Assembly: GCA_044375955.1 (NCBI GenBank)
Contig: JBILLS010000006.1
Coordinates: 1 to 60,237, forward strand
DNA: 60,237 bases
Direction: 5' to 3'
Source of the DNA: VGCC01 sp044375955
GTDB taxonomy: Bacteria > Actinomycetota > Actinomycetes > S36-B12
Both the position numbers and the translations under genes were made by a program. The first letter of the stretch is position 1. Each line of letters starts with the position of its first letter. Below are positions 37,545-46,827 of this stretch, in pieces. A model generated the notes under the pieces. The model ran no database searches. It worked only from the letters and a program-made list of their open reading frames with translations, and had not been told where the DNA came from.

Positions 37545-38600
37545 TCAGGCTGTGGCGCGGACCACAGCAACCCGACCCGGGGTACGCACGTGGACAGCGG
37601 GTTCGTTCGCGGTCAACGCTGCCGCCTCCCCTGGTGCCAGGGCGAGTTCCCCCCCGGGAAACTCGATGGTCACCGGACCATCGATCCCGAGAATCAATCG
37701 GTAGGCGCCCGACGGCACGGTGGCCTCCTGCACCACGTCTACTTCGAACGGCGCCCCGGCCGGCGCAATGTGCCGCGCCCCGCGGATCACGGCCGGCCTC
37801 GACGACCAGTCCAGACACTGGATCGCCTCCTCCTGGTGGACCGGCTTTCCCGTCAAACCCATGCGCAGGACGTTGTCCGATGACGTCATGACCTCAAGAC
37901 CGATCCCGCGGATATAACTGTGCGGGATACCCGCCGGGACGTAGACAGCATCACCGACGTCGAGGGAGACACGGTCAAGCAGAACCGCGACCGGGACACC
38001 AGGGTCACGGGGGAATTCACGCACCACGGTCCGGTAGGCCTCGACATCGGCAGCCCCGAGCCCGGCAGCCTCCACCGCTGCCGGCAGGTCTGCGTTCCAT
38101 GTACCGATGTCCACCTGCGCTGCGAGGGCCAGCAGGGCACGCAGCGCCCCCGCGCGATCACCTTCCCGCAGTGCGCGCACAGCGCCCTCGGTTCCTGGAA
38201 GCCGCGCGAGCACCCGGGCCGCTTCCTCCGAAGCGCGCCACCCGCAGAATGCCTCGAAGGGTTCGAGTGCCACGAGCAATTCGGTCTTCTCCCGGTCATC
38301 GCTGTAGATCGCGGCATCACCCTGCTGCGCATAGCCCCGAGCCGCCCTGTCCGCGTCGGGGTGGACCTGGATCGACAGGGGGCGCGCCGCCGCGAGGAGT
38401 TTGACCAGCACCGGTACGTCGTCGACAGAGCACACATCGGCAAGCGTTGCGGTTGCGTCGATGAGCGGCGACGGCCCGCTCGGGTGGGCCCCGAACCAGA
38501 GTTCCGCCTGGGGCTGTCCATCCGAGGAACCACACCACGCGGACAGACCGTCCGGGATACCCCAGTCGTAGTCCTTGAGGGCGCCGGTGATCCGGTGCAC
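37545..38600 (-). CDS. manA: Mannose-6-phosphate isomerase, class I
   Basis: This 351-aa zinc enzyme interconverts mannose-6-P and fructose-6-P and feeds GDP-mannose synthesis. Zinc-site features are KLLAAARPLSIQVHPDADRAARGY, DDREKTELLVALEPFEAFCG and YVPAGIPHSYIRGIGLEVMTSSDNVLRMGLTGK. The GTG at 38600 overlaps the last base of the Trm112-like gene stop (TAGTG), so translation is coupled. An upstream in-frame extension would run through that gene and is rejected. Confidence 0.93.
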   Translation of the reverse strand: MHRITGALKDYDWGIPDGLSAWCGSSDGQPQAELWFGAHPSGPSPLIDATATLADVCSVDDVPVLVKLLAAARPLSIQVHPDADRAARGYAQQGDAAIYSDDREKTELLVALEPFEAFCGWRASEEAARVLARLPGTEGAVRALREGDRAGALRALLALAAQVDIGTWNADLPAAVEAAGLGAADVEAYRTVVREFPRDPGVPVAVLLDRVSLDVGDAVYVPAGIPHSYIRGIGLEVMTSSDNVLRMGLTGKPVHQEEAIQCLDWSSRPAVIRGARHIAPAGAPFEVDVVQEATVPSGAYRLILGIDGPVTIEFPGGELALAPGEAAALTANEPAVHVRTPGRVAVVRATA

Positions 38601-38797
38601 TAGCCCTCGACCGCCGGGGGCATGAGTGCTTCGTCGAGGAGCATCACGGGAACACCGTCGCGCACCGGGAAGCGCCGCTGACAGACGGTGCACACGATCA
38701 TCTGCGCCTGCTCATCCGCAACGACGGAACCGTGGTCATCGCACGGGCAGGCGAGAACCTCCCACAAATTCTCCGAGAGACCCAGGGGTCCGGCCAT
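38600..38797 (-). CDS. Trm112-like zinc-ribbon protein
   Basis: This 65-aa protein has the Trm112 layout: ENLWEVLACPCDDHG, then IVCTVCQRRFPVRDGVPVMLLDEA. The CPC and CTVC cysteines form the zinc site. Trm112 proteins stabilise methyltransferases; the actinobacterial ones sit between manA and manB as here. The ATG at 38797 with GGGAGGG 6 nt upstream is preferred over the GTG one codon earlier. It overlaps manB by one base and manA by one base. Confidence 0.88.
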   Translation of the reverse strand: MAGPLGLSENLWEVLACPCDDHGSVVADEQAQMIVCTVCQRRFPVRDGVPVMLLDEALMPPAVEG

Positions 38798-40185
38798 CAC
38801 GCACCCTCCCGCATCAGCGACAGCACGTCATCGCGCAGCCGTTCCATCTGATCATGATCCCGCGCTTCGGCGTTGAGGCGCAGCAGCGGCTCGGTGTTGC
38901 TCGGTCGGACGTTGAACCACCAGTCGCCCCCGTCGACCGTCAACCCGTCGAGCTCGTCAACTGCGACGTCGGACCGGGTCGCGTAACGCTCCTTGATCCG
39001 CGCGGTCGCCGCAGCCTGATCGGACACCTCCGTATTGATCTCTCCACTCGCCGCGTACCTCTGGAAGGGGGACATCAGCGACGACAGCGGCTCCCCCTGT
39101 CCCGCGGTGCCGAGGGCCGCCAAGGCATGCATGGCGGCGAGCATCCCGGAATCGGCGCGCCAGAAATCCTGGAAGTAGAAGTGACCCGAATGCTCCCCAC
39201 CGAAGACCGCACCGGTCTCGGCCATCGTCGCTTTGATGAAGGAGTGTCCGACCCGCGTGCGCACCGCCACTCCCTTGTTCTCGGCGATGACCTCGGGCAC
39301 CGTCTTCGAGGTGATGAGGTTGTGGATGATCGTCGCCCCCGGATGCCGCTTCAACTCCCGTTCGGCGATCAGCGCCGTCAGCGCCGACGGGCTGACGATC
39401 TCCCCGCGCTCATCGACGACGAAGCACCGGTCCGCATCACCGTCAAAAGCAAGGCCGATATCCGCACGCTCCTGGAGAACCCGACCCTGCAGGTCACGCA
39501 TGTTCTCCGGGTCGATGGGGTTGGCCTCGTGATTGGGGAAGGTTCCGTCCAACTCGAAGTACATGGGAATGATCTCCAGCGGAAGGCGTGGGAGACCTGC
39601 CGCATCCGCCAATACCGCGGGGACCGTGTACCCGCCCATGCCATTGCCCGCATCCACGACCACACGCAAGGGACGAATATCGCGGAGATCGACGAGGGAG
39701 CGCAGAAATGCGGCGTAGTCGGCCAGGAGATCTCGGTGGGTCACCTCACCGACACGCCCCGATGCGACCGGGATCCCCGCCTCGATCATCGCCCGGATCT
39801 CGCGTAGACCCGAGTCCTGACCCACCGGAGCTGCGCCTGCGCGGCAGAGCTTGATGCCGTTGTACTTGGCCGGGTTGTGGCTCGCGGTGAACATCGCTCC
39901 CGGAAGGCCGAGCGCTCCAGAGGCGTAATACAAGCCGTCGGTGCTTGCGAGACCGATGAGCACGACATCGCAGCCCTGCTCCCTCACCCCCTCGGCGAAA
40001 GACGCGACGAGATCCGGCCCCGACGGACGCATGTCGTGTCCGATGACCACTGCGCCCTCGGAGTCGGCGATCCCACAGACGCGCACGAAGGCTGCACCGA
40101 CATCGTGGGCGAGGTCTTCATCGAGTTGATCGGGATAGACCCCGCGTACGTCGTATGCCTTGATGATCGCGCCGAGATCCCTCAC
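38797..40185 (-). CDS. manB: Phosphomannomutase/phosphoglucomutase
   Basis: This 462-aa enzyme of the alpha-D-phosphohexomutase family converts mannose-6-P and mannose-1-P. Signature parts are the phosphoserine loop MFTASHNPAKYNGIK, the metal site GLAFDGDADRCFV, the sugar-binding GGEHSGHFYF and the phosphate-binding RPSNTEPLLR. The GTG at 40185 has TAGCCT 6 nt upstream. It starts the manB-trm112-manA unit. With the NDP-sugar enzyme at 48148 it would supply GDP-mannose. Confidence 0.94.
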   Translation of the reverse strand: MRDLGAIIKAYDVRGVYPDQLDEDLAHDVGAAFVRVCGIADSEGAVVIGHDMRPSGPDLVASFAEGVREQGCDVVLIGLASTDGLYYASGALGLPGAMFTASHNPAKYNGIKLCRAGAAPVGQDSGLREIRAMIEAGIPVASGRVGEVTHRDLLADYAAFLRSLVDLRDIRPLRVVVDAGNGMGGYTVPAVLADAAGLPRLPLEIIPMYFELDGTFPNHEANPIDPENMRDLQGRVLQERADIGLAFDGDADRCFVVDERGEIVSPSALTALIAERELKRHPGATIIHNLITSKTVPEVIAENKGVAVRTRVGHSFIKATMAETGAVFGGEHSGHFYFQDFWRADSGMLAAMHALAALGTAGQGEPLSSLMSPFQRYAASGEINTEVSDQAAATARIKERYATRSDVAVDELDGLTVDGGDWWFNVRPSNTEPLLRLNAEARDHDQMERLRDDVLSLMREGA

Positions 40186-40191
40186 GTGAAC

Positions 40192-40197
40192 AGGCTA
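40192..40197 (-). promoter_or_regulatory. Leaderless-type -10 element TAGCCT
   Basis: TAGCCT (40197-40192 on the minus strand) is 6 nt before the manB GTG at 40185. Confidence 0.55.
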
Positions 40198-40209
40198 GTG
40201 GCGCGCGGA

Positions 40210-40635
40210 CTACCAGGAGTCGTCAGTGTCCAGTCGTTGCTGATACCCGACGTCCCCCGCCTGCTCGGACTCGTCGACCGAGCGCAGAACTCGGAGGTGA
40301 CCCCGACGTGCCACTTCCACGGATCCCGGCGTGTACATCGGCTCCGGATCGGCAGCGTCGAAACGTGGCCGCGCCGCCTCGCGTACCGCGTTCGCGAGTG
40401 CCTCGAGATCATCCACCGACGGCTTCAGCGCATCCGGATCCGGTGAGATCCGAACGATCTCCCAACCGATCGGTGCGGTCATCCGCTCACTGTGCATCTG
40501 ACAGAGGTCGTAGCAGTGGGGCTCGGCGTACGTGGCCAGTGGGCCCAGGACCGCCGTGGAGTCGGCGTAGACGTAGGTGAGCGTGGACACAGCCGGCTGG
40601 GAACACGACGGTTTCGAGCAACGGCGCCGGTTCAC
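40210..40635 (-). CDS. DUF3499 family protein
   Basis: This 141-aa protein of the actinobacterial DUF3499 family starts RRRCSKPSCSQPAVSTLTYVYADSTAVLGPL and has EPHCYDLCQMHSERMTAPIGWEIVR. Four cysteines (CSKPSC and CYDLC) suggest a zinc ribbon. The family sits upstream of manB in many actinobacteria, equivalent to Rv3258c as I recall. The GTG start is 7 nt after TACCGT. Function unknown. Confidence 0.85.
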   Translation of the reverse strand: MNRRRCSKPSCSQPAVSTLTYVYADSTAVLGPLATYAEPHCYDLCQMHSERMTAPIGWEIVRISPDPDALKPSVDDLEALANAVREAARPRFDAADPEPMYTPGSVEVARRGHLRVLRSVDESEQAGDVGYQQRLDTDDSW

Positions 40636-40642
40636 CCGCCCG

Positions 40643-40648
40643 ACGGTA
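40643..40648 (-). promoter_or_regulatory. Leaderless-type -10 element TACCGT
   Basis: TACCGT (40648-40643 on the minus strand) is 7 nt before the DUF3499 GTG at 40635. Confidence 0.45.
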
Positions 40649-40683
40649 GCGGCCTGAGCACGCTTTACCCCTCAGGCACGCCG

Positions 40684-42195
40684 TCAGTTCGCGGCCACCG
40701 CGATGTCCTGGGTGGCCACGGGGACGATCACTTCCGTGCGCAGCGGCCGCCAGGAGTAGCCGGTGATCAGATCGCCGAACCTCGACTTCTCCCGTACCCG
40801 GTGCGCGACGAGGACGGGGCCCGAGTCCGGTGTCGGGGTGACGATGGCTGTGTACCAGTCCACGTCCGACGGCGGCTCGAGTTTCACCCAGCGCAGCTGT
40901 CCGGCCTCGACCTGTACCCGCTGGGGTGGCGTGGGTACGGACACCTCCCTGCCACCGCGGAAGGGCAACAGGGTGATGTCCACCGTCGCCGGGGAGTCGG
41001 GCGCCGTGATGGACAACCGCACATCCGTGGCCGCGCGCACGGGCAGCCCCGTGACGGCCGCGGGACCCACGAAGGGTTGTGATCCTCCGACGAAGCTCGT
41101 GTCGTCCTGGACCCGACGTCCTCCGAAGAACTGCCGCATGCCGGCGACGATCGGAACATCGCTTGTCAATTCGACGGTCGCGGGGAGCACTCCATCAGGT
41201 GTCTGCGGCAGTACGGGAGCGAGATCGAGTGTCGCCACCGACTGGGCCGGGATCTGAATCGTGCTGCGGTCCGCGGGTGCGTAGGCACCGTCCTGCGCGA
41301 TGATCCGCACGTTCACGATGGCGTCGTCCTCACCGACGGCAGCAACGGAGAGAACGCGTGCACCATCGCCGTTGATGATCCCGGGGACGTAGACGCGCGT
41401 CGCGGGCGCGGCTGCCTGGGGGATCCAGTCCGTTCCGATCGAGGCCAGACCGGTGCGCTGTTCGTCGTCCACGGACGCACCGACCCGTCCCGCGCGCGCG
41501 ATCACGTGGATCGCGGTGCCGTTGACTCCGGGGGCAACCACATCCAGAGGCAAAACGAGACGCTCGCGACCCTTGACCACCAGTCCACGACTCGCCGGGG
41601 AGTCGATGATCCCGTCGGGGCCGTGGATGATCACGTCGACGATGGCCGCGGTCTCATCCGGGTTGACCATCACGACCCGGGTGCGACGACCGGCGACCGC
41701 ACCACCTCCAACGAACCAGAAATCCGAGGCCGCGGGCGCGCACGCGGTACTCGCCATGCCACGACCCCGCCCAGAGGGATCACGACCCCACTGATCGGCG
41801 ACGAGACCCGGCGCCAACGATCCCTCGCCGAACGCCACGATCGGGGGAAGGGATGTGCCAAAGGCCTCGATCTGTCCCTGCTCCCCGACCTGGCGGATGG
41901 GGGTCGATGCGGACCCCGTTCCCGGCAGGGTCACCAAGCCCGCGCTCCCCGGGCCCTCGCCGGGTTGTCCGGGAACGACCGCTCCGGTCACCCGGACTCC
42001 GAGGTCACCGCCGGCTCCCGGCTCAGGGCAGAGCAGCACCTGCGATGCGAGCGGTTCGCGGGTCACGGCCGGCTCCGTCGCGGGTGCACCGATCCAGCGC
42101 TGGGCGAGCTCCCCCAGCAGCGAGAGCACGACAACGCCGACGATCGCCGCCAGGGTCCACCGCAGGGTGAGATCCGGTCTGCGCACGAGACTCAT
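40684..42195 (-). CDS. DUF5719 family membrane-anchored extracytoplasmic protein
   Basis: This 503-aa protein has one N-terminal membrane anchor (LRWTLAAIVGVVVLSLLGELA) and a long Ala/Val/Thr-rich exported part made of beta-sandwich-like repeats (for example RTRVVMVNPDETAAIVDVIIHGPDGI). It matches the actinobacterial DUF5719 family. It is translationally coupled (ATGA overlap) to the giant glycosyltransferase just upstream, so the two may act together on a surface glycan. No catalytic motif is visible. Confidence 0.8.
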   Translation of the reverse strand: MSLVRRPDLTLRWTLAAIVGVVVLSLLGELAQRWIGAPATEPAVTREPLASQVLLCPEPGAGGDLGVRVTGAVVPGQPGEGPGSAGLVTLPGTGSASTPIRQVGEQGQIEAFGTSLPPIVAFGEGSLAPGLVADQWGRDPSGRGRGMASTACAPAASDFWFVGGGAVAGRRTRVVMVNPDETAAIVDVIIHGPDGIIDSPASRGLVVKGRERLVLPLDVVAPGVNGTAIHVIARAGRVGASVDDEQRTGLASIGTDWIPQAAAPATRVYVPGIINGDGARVLSVAAVGEDDAIVNVRIIAQDGAYAPADRSTIQIPAQSVATLDLAPVLPQTPDGVLPATVELTSDVPIVAGMRQFFGGRRVQDDTSFVGGSQPFVGPAAVTGLPVRAATDVRLSITAPDSPATVDITLLPFRGGREVSVPTPPQRVQVEAGQLRWVKLEPPSDVDWYTAIVTPTPDSGPVLVAHRVREKSRFGDLITGYSWRPLRTEVIVPVATQDIAVAAN

Positions 42196-45100
42196 GAGTC
42201 CACCTCGGCGTCGGGATCAGGATCGAATGCTCGGCGCGACGGAAGGGAAAGGATCACCAGCGCGGCAACGATCACCACCTGCGCCCACAGCCACCACGGT
42301 CGCGCCCCCGCGTCGAACCACACGCGGATCGGCTGGGCTCCGTCGGGTGCCAGGAAAGCGGAGGACCACGCAAAGGGCTCGGGAGCGATGACCGGCGTGA
42401 GTTCCACCCCGCCCGAGGACGCACGCCACCCCGAGTCCTGCGTCGCGCCGACGACGATGACCCGTTGACCGGACCCCTCCGGAAGTGACTGCTCGATATA
42501 GGGATCGACTCCTACGACCTCGGGGCTTGCGAGTCCGAGCGGGGATTGGTCGGCTCCCGCCACCACGCGTGCACGCGATGTCACTCCCGCAACGCGCCAC
42601 AGGACCGCGTCGTCCGCACTCGACAGGCGTCGCAGGCCCGGTTCCGAGTCGAGGGTTTGGACGAGTTCAGAGGTGGTGCCACGATCCAGCACCACGTAGC
42701 GCACTCCGTATCCGGCGATCGCCGGTACCTCGGGGCCACCTCGGCCCGATGCCATCCATGCCACGTACTCGTTGAGGCCTTCCCAGACCTCGGCCGGCGG
42801 CAACGTCTCAGCGTCGCCCAGCACCTCGCCCTCACCGTTGACCAGGGAGTAGGTCACAGCACCCGCGCGCGAACTGGCGATCACGAGTGACCGCGGAGCC
42901 TGGGGACTGGCAGCCTCGGCGCCGACGAAGGCGGGAAGCGGCGAGACGGGAGCTCGGGTCACGGCCAGGTCCCGCGCAGGGACCCACCAGACCGCGCTGA
43001 TGATCGGCGCCGCCACTGCACCGATCACGGCGATCACGGCGATCGGCTGCCAGATGGTGAAGTTCGAGCGCACGAAACGTTCGCGCAGTCCGCGGACCGC
43101 GACGCCCGAGGCGCAGATCAGAGCAAGCCCCCAGACCAGTGTTGCGGGGCCCGGCCACGGTGCGATCGACTCGGAGTACCCCGGCGGCGTGACGCGCACC
43201 AGGGACTGAACGATCCCGACGATCGCGGCGAGACCTCCGATGATCCACCAGGCGCCGACGAGGGGCAGGGTGTCGCGGCGCAGCAGCGCGAGGATGCCGC
43301 CCAGCAGTATCCCTCCGGTCACCCAGAGCGGTGTCATTCCCGGGCCTCCGGGATGCAAGGCGACGACGTCGAGTGGGGCGAGGTCGGGGTCGATCAAGGA
43401 GGTGCGCTGCATTCCCGGCTCGAGGAGGAAGAGGACGGGATTCGTGATGAGGTACCAGGTCCACGGCATGAGGACGGCCAGGGGAACCACGAGTGCGAGT
43501 GCGAGCCTCAAGGCCACCTGGCGCGACACCCGGCGCAGCGTCAGGATCACTGTGGCGAGCACGAGCACGATCCACATCGCCGGAGCGGCGGCCAGCACGA
43601 TGCTCATCAGGATCGCGGTGCCCGCCGCACGTCGCAAGGAACCGCGCGGAGTCGTCAATCTCCACAGCGAGCGAATCGCGAAGGGAAGTGCGATGGAGGC
43701 GATCGTCGTGCCGATTCGACCCGACGCGATCGCACCCGTCATTGCGGGAAGGAGCGCATATGCACCGGCCATCCATGCCCGGGTGATCTTCGACGGGATC
43801 ATGTCGCGCGATGCGATGTAGGCCGACCATCCGGCGATCGGAACCGCGAGCATGAGTACCACCGCGATAGCCCAGGCCGACTTGCCCAGGAGCGTCGTCG
43901 AGAGCACCGCGAGCACAAGCAGGTAGGGCGCCGACGGTGTCGTCGATCCCGGTCCGACGTCATGCCACGTCTCTATGTAGGACTGCCACAGATCACTGGC
44001 ACCCGGTGGAGCGGGAAGCAGTGCCCCGCCCTGGACAACCCCCTCCCCAAACCAGAGGGAACGTGTGGCCAGAACGGCGATCACGAGGAGCGCCAGCGTG
44101 AGCAGGACACTCGGCTTGGTCAGGATCCGCCGGACGCGGCTGTAGGACTCGTCCGGTAGATAGGCGACCGACTCGTCGATGCTGTCGAGAGCGCTGACGC
44201 CCGGGCTGAGAGCAGAACTACTCGTCGTCAGATACCCGCCGATCGCTTCTGCGACGGCACGCACCTGATCCCAGGTGGTGGGACGCAGGTGACGTACCAC
44301 CGAGGCGGGCTCGGTGACACCCTCCGATGCCAGCACCCGTGAGGCGTGGAGTCGTCCCGGGTGGAAGGCGACGCGGGCGACCGCCGCGACCTCGTCGCGC
44401 GCGGAACGCACGTCCTTCCCCAGCAGGTAGACGGTCGAGCGGATCGCACTCCCGAGCAGCAGTCGCAGGGCGATCAGGGGGGCCAGCAGCGGATGTGCCT
44501 GGGCGAGAAGGAGGTGTGCGGCAGCCTCACGGTCGTCCCGGTGGGGATGGTCGTCACCGCGGCGCCGGGCGTGGGCGGACGCCTCGCGGTGATGGATCAC
44601 GGCATCCGGGGCGACCATGACCCGCTCACCCCGACGCCACGCACGCCAGCACAGGTCGACGTCATCCCGGTACAGCGGCAGGTTCGGGTCGAATCCATGG
44701 AGGGCGATGAAGACGTCGCGTCGGATCAACATCCCGGCCGTGCTGACGGCCAGGACTTCCCGTGCACCGTCGTGCTGCCCTTGATCGTGCTCGCGGCGCT
44801 CGAGCCCGGTGACTCGGCGACCATCGGAATCGACGCTGATCCCCACCTCGAGCAGAAGTCGGCGATCGTGCCAGCCGAGGATCTTGGGCCCGAGGATGGC
44901 GGTCGTCGGGAACATGTCGGCGGTGAGCAGGAGCTGGTCGAGGCAGTCGGGATCGGGTGCGCTGTCGTCGTGGAGCAGCCAGATCCACTCCACGACGTCG
45001 TCGGGAAGATCCCACTCGCCGATCAGGCGTAGGCCCTCCTCGACGGCTCCACCGAAACCGGCATTGATCCCCGTCTCGACGACGCGTGCAGCGGTGAGGG

Positions 45101-45335
45101 ATTCGCGCAGCAGGCGCGCACTGTCATCGGACGAGGCGTTGTCCACTCCGACGATCGCGTCAGGGGGGCGGGACTGCGCCGCGAGAGTTGTCAGGGCTGC
45201 CGGTAACCAGGTGGCTCCGTCGTGCGCGACGATGATCGCATTGACCCAGTGGCGCCGACGAGGGATCACGGGTTCGTCGGTGTCGTCGAAGTCGAAGTCC
45301 TCGTCCGCGACGAACCACTCGAGCGACTCGGTCAC
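42192..45335 (-). CDS. GT2 glycosyltransferase fused to multispan membrane region
   Basis: This 1047-aa protein has a GT2 domain in its first 280 residues: NAIIVAHDGATWLPAAL, VDNASSDDS, the metal-binding WLLHDDSAPD and PLYRDDVDLCWRAW. About a dozen membrane segments and a C-terminal extracytoplasmic region follow. The layout resembles actinobacterial wall-polysaccharide transferases. It probably adds sugars from a nucleotide or polyprenyl donor to an envelope glycan. The GTG start is 6 nt after TACAGT. Confidence 0.85.
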   Translation of the reverse strand: MTESLEWFVADEDFDFDDTDEPVIPRRRHWVNAIIVAHDGATWLPAALTTLAAQSRPPDAIVGVDNASSDDSARLLRESLTAARVVETGINAGFGGAVEEGLRLIGEWDLPDDVVEWIWLLHDDSAPDPDCLDQLLLTADMFPTTAILGPKILGWHDRRLLLEVGISVDSDGRRVTGLERREHDQGQHDGAREVLAVSTAGMLIRRDVFIALHGFDPNLPLYRDDVDLCWRAWRRGERVMVAPDAVIHHREASAHARRRGDDHPHRDDREAAAHLLLAQAHPLLAPLIALRLLLGSAIRSTVYLLGKDVRSARDEVAAVARVAFHPGRLHASRVLASEGVTEPASVVRHLRPTTWDQVRAVAEAIGGYLTTSSSALSPGVSALDSIDESVAYLPDESYSRVRRILTKPSVLLTLALLVIAVLATRSLWFGEGVVQGGALLPAPPGASDLWQSYIETWHDVGPGSTTPSAPYLLVLAVLSTTLLGKSAWAIAVVLMLAVPIAGWSAYIASRDMIPSKITRAWMAGAYALLPAMTGAIASGRIGTTIASIALPFAIRSLWRLTTPRGSLRRAAGTAILMSIVLAAAPAMWIVLVLATVILTLRRVSRQVALRLALALVVPLAVLMPWTWYLITNPVLFLLEPGMQRTSLIDPDLAPLDVVALHPGGPGMTPLWVTGGILLGGILALLRRDTLPLVGAWWIIGGLAAIVGIVQSLVRVTPPGYSESIAPWPGPATLVWGLALICASGVAVRGLRERFVRSNFTIWQPIAVIAVIGAVAAPIISAVWWVPARDLAVTRAPVSPLPAFVGAEAASPQAPRSLVIASSRAGAVTYSLVNGEGEVLGDAETLPPAEVWEGLNEYVAWMASGRGGPEVPAIAGYGVRYVVLDRGTTSELVQTLDSEPGLRRLSSADDAVLWRVAGVTSRARVVAGADQSPLGLASPEVVGVDPYIEQSLPEGSGQRVIVVGATQDSGWRASSGGVELTPVIAPEPFAWSSAFLAPDGAQPIRVWFDAGARPWWLWAQVVIVAALVILSLPSRRAFDPDPDAEVDS

Positions 45336-45341
45336 CCGCCC

Positions 45342-45347
45342 ACTGTA
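45342..45347 (-). promoter_or_regulatory. Leaderless-type -10 element TACAGT
   Basis: TACAGT (45347-45342 on the minus strand) is 6 nt before the GTG of the glycosyltransferase gene at 45335. Confidence 0.55.
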
Positions 45348-45370
45348 CGGTCCGGAAATTGCTCCCCTGA

Positions 45371-45634
45371 TTAGGAGATGGAGCGCTTCTTCAACCTACG
45401 ACGCTCGCGCTCGGAGAGGCCACCCCAGATGCCGAAACGCTCGTCGTTCTCCAACGCGTACTCCAGGCACTCGACCCGCACCTCGCAGGAGAGACACACG
45501 CGCTTAGCCTCGCGCGTGCTTCCACCCTTCTCGGGGAAGAAGGCCTCGGGATCGGTCTGGGCGCAGAGGGCCCGCTCCTGCCAGGAGAGTTCCTCGACAT
45601 CGGACAACGGCAGAAATGCCAGGTTGTCACTCAC
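45371..45634 (-). CDS. whiB2: WhiB-family transcriptional regulator (WhiB2/WhmD type)
   Basis: This 87-aa iron-sulfur regulator has the four cluster cysteines Cys24, Cys47, Cys50 and Cys56 (CLSC, VEC), the GIWGG turn at 68-72 and a basic C-terminal tail (RERRRLKKRS). Position between the manB operon and cofD points to the WhiB2/WhmD group that controls septation. The GTG at 45634 is chosen because GAGGAGG lies 8 nt upstream and the family starts there; the longer frame to 45769 is not family-like. Confidence 0.92.
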   Translation of the reverse strand: MSDNLAFLPLSDVEELSWQERALCAQTDPEAFFPEKGGSTREAKRVCLSCEVRVECLEYALENDERFGIWGGLSERERRRLKKRSIS

Positions 45635-45691
45635 GCGATGGACCTCCTCGACCCAAGCCTCGCTCGCCCCGTCATTCCAGCGAGTCCAGGG

Positions 45692-45697
45692 AGTATT
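45692..45697 (-). promoter_or_regulatory. Candidate -10 TAATAC for whiB2
   Basis: TAATAC(T) (45697-45692 on the minus strand) lies about 58 bp before the GTG, giving a leader of about 50 nt with a strong ribosome-binding site. No convincing -35 is seen, as expected of a regulated promoter. Confidence 0.45.
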
Positions 45698-45810
45698 ACA
45701 ACGATGTGATTCCCCCACGTCAAGCCCGATCCCCCTTATTCGGACGGATTCCGGCGGAAAGTCGGACATTCTGGAGAGATCTGCGACACATTCGCGCCCG
45801 GCGCGCGTGA

Positions 45811-45816
45811 CAGGAT
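45811..45816 (+). promoter_or_regulatory. Leaderless-type -10 element CAGGAT
   Basis: CAGGAT is 6 nt before the cofD ATG at 45823, with no ribosome-binding site. Confidence 0.5.
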
Positions 45817-45822
45817 GCCGCG

Positions 45823-46827
45823 ATGACGCGACGGATCACCGTTCTCGCAGGGGGGATGGGTGGGGCCCGTTTCTGTCTGGGACTCCGTCATCTCCTTAAC
45901 GGATCCGACACCGAAATCACCGTCATCGGGAACACCGGGGATGACATCTGGGTCCATGGCCTGCGGGTGTGTCCGGACCTCGACTCCCTGATGTACACCC
46001 TCGGCGGCGGTATCAGTACCGAGCGCGGGTGGGGTCGCGAAGCAGAGACGTTCCATGCCAAGGAGGAACTCGCGGCGTACGGAGTCGAGCCCACGTGGTT
46101 CGGTCTCGGGGATCGCGATATCGCGACTCACCTTGTGCGCACCACCTCACTGAATGCGGGCTACCCACTGAGCGATGTGACCGCGGCACTCTGCCATCGC
46201 TGGCGACCGGGAGTTCGCCTCCTCCCCATGACGGACGATCGAGCCGAGACACATGTGATCGTCGATGACCCTGATGGCGCGGATGAGACCGAAGAACCAT
46301 TGCGCGTGGCCATCCACTTCCAGGAATGGTGGATCCGCCACCGCGCATCTCTGCCGGCGCACGGATTCATCATCGTCGGAATCGACGATGCGCGCCCTGC
46401 TCCCGGCGTGGTCGAGTCGATCATGGATGCGGATACGGTCCTGCTCTCCCCGAGTAACCCGGTGGTCTCGATCGGGACGATTCTGGCGGTGCCTGGGATC
46501 CGTGACGCCGTCGTTGCAACCCCGGCGCCCGTCGTGGGCCTGTCCCCGATCATCGGCGGGGCTCCCGTGCGCGGCATGGCCGACGCCTGTCTGACCGCCA
46601 TCGGGGTCCCGACCACCGCCGCGGGAGTGGCCGAGCACTACGGGGCACGCCGCGCGGGCGGAGTCCTCGATGCTTGGTTGGTCGACACGGTCGACGCGGG
46701 GGATGTGGCGCAGATCGAGAGCCTCGGCATCACCTGCACCGCCGTGCCCCTCTTCATGACCGACCCGGACGCCACCGCCCAGATGGCCGACGAGGCACTT
46801 CGACTGGCCGGCCCCCGTGTCGGGTGA
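45823..46827 (+). CDS. cofD: 2-phospho-L-lactate (phosphoenolpyruvyl) transferase CofD/FbiA
   Basis: This 334-aa enzyme transfers the lactyl- or enolpyruvyl-phosphoguanosine group to the deazaflavin Fo, making F420-0 or its dehydro form. Characteristic segments are the N-terminal VLAGGMGGARFCLGL, VIGNTGDDIWVHGLRVCPDLD and the LGDRDIATHL motif. It overlaps cofE by 11 bp. Together they complete the late steps of coenzyme F420; Fo synthase and CofC are not in the window. Confidence 0.94.
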   Translation: MTRRITVLAGGMGGARFCLGLRHLLNGSDTEITVIGNTGDDIWVHGLRVCPDLDSLMYTLGGGISTERGWGREAETFHAKEELAAYGVEPTWFGLGDRDIATHLVRTTSLNAGYPLSDVTAALCHRWRPGVRLLPMTDDRAETHVIVDDPDGADETEEPLRVAIHFQEWWIRHRASLPAHGFIIVGIDDARPAPGVVESIMDADTVLLSPSNPVVSIGTILAVPGIRDAVVATPAPVVGLSPIIGGAPVRGMADACLTAIGVPTTAAGVAEHYGARRAGGVLDAWLVDTVDAGDVAQIESLGITCTAVPLFMTDPDATAQMADEALRLAGPRVG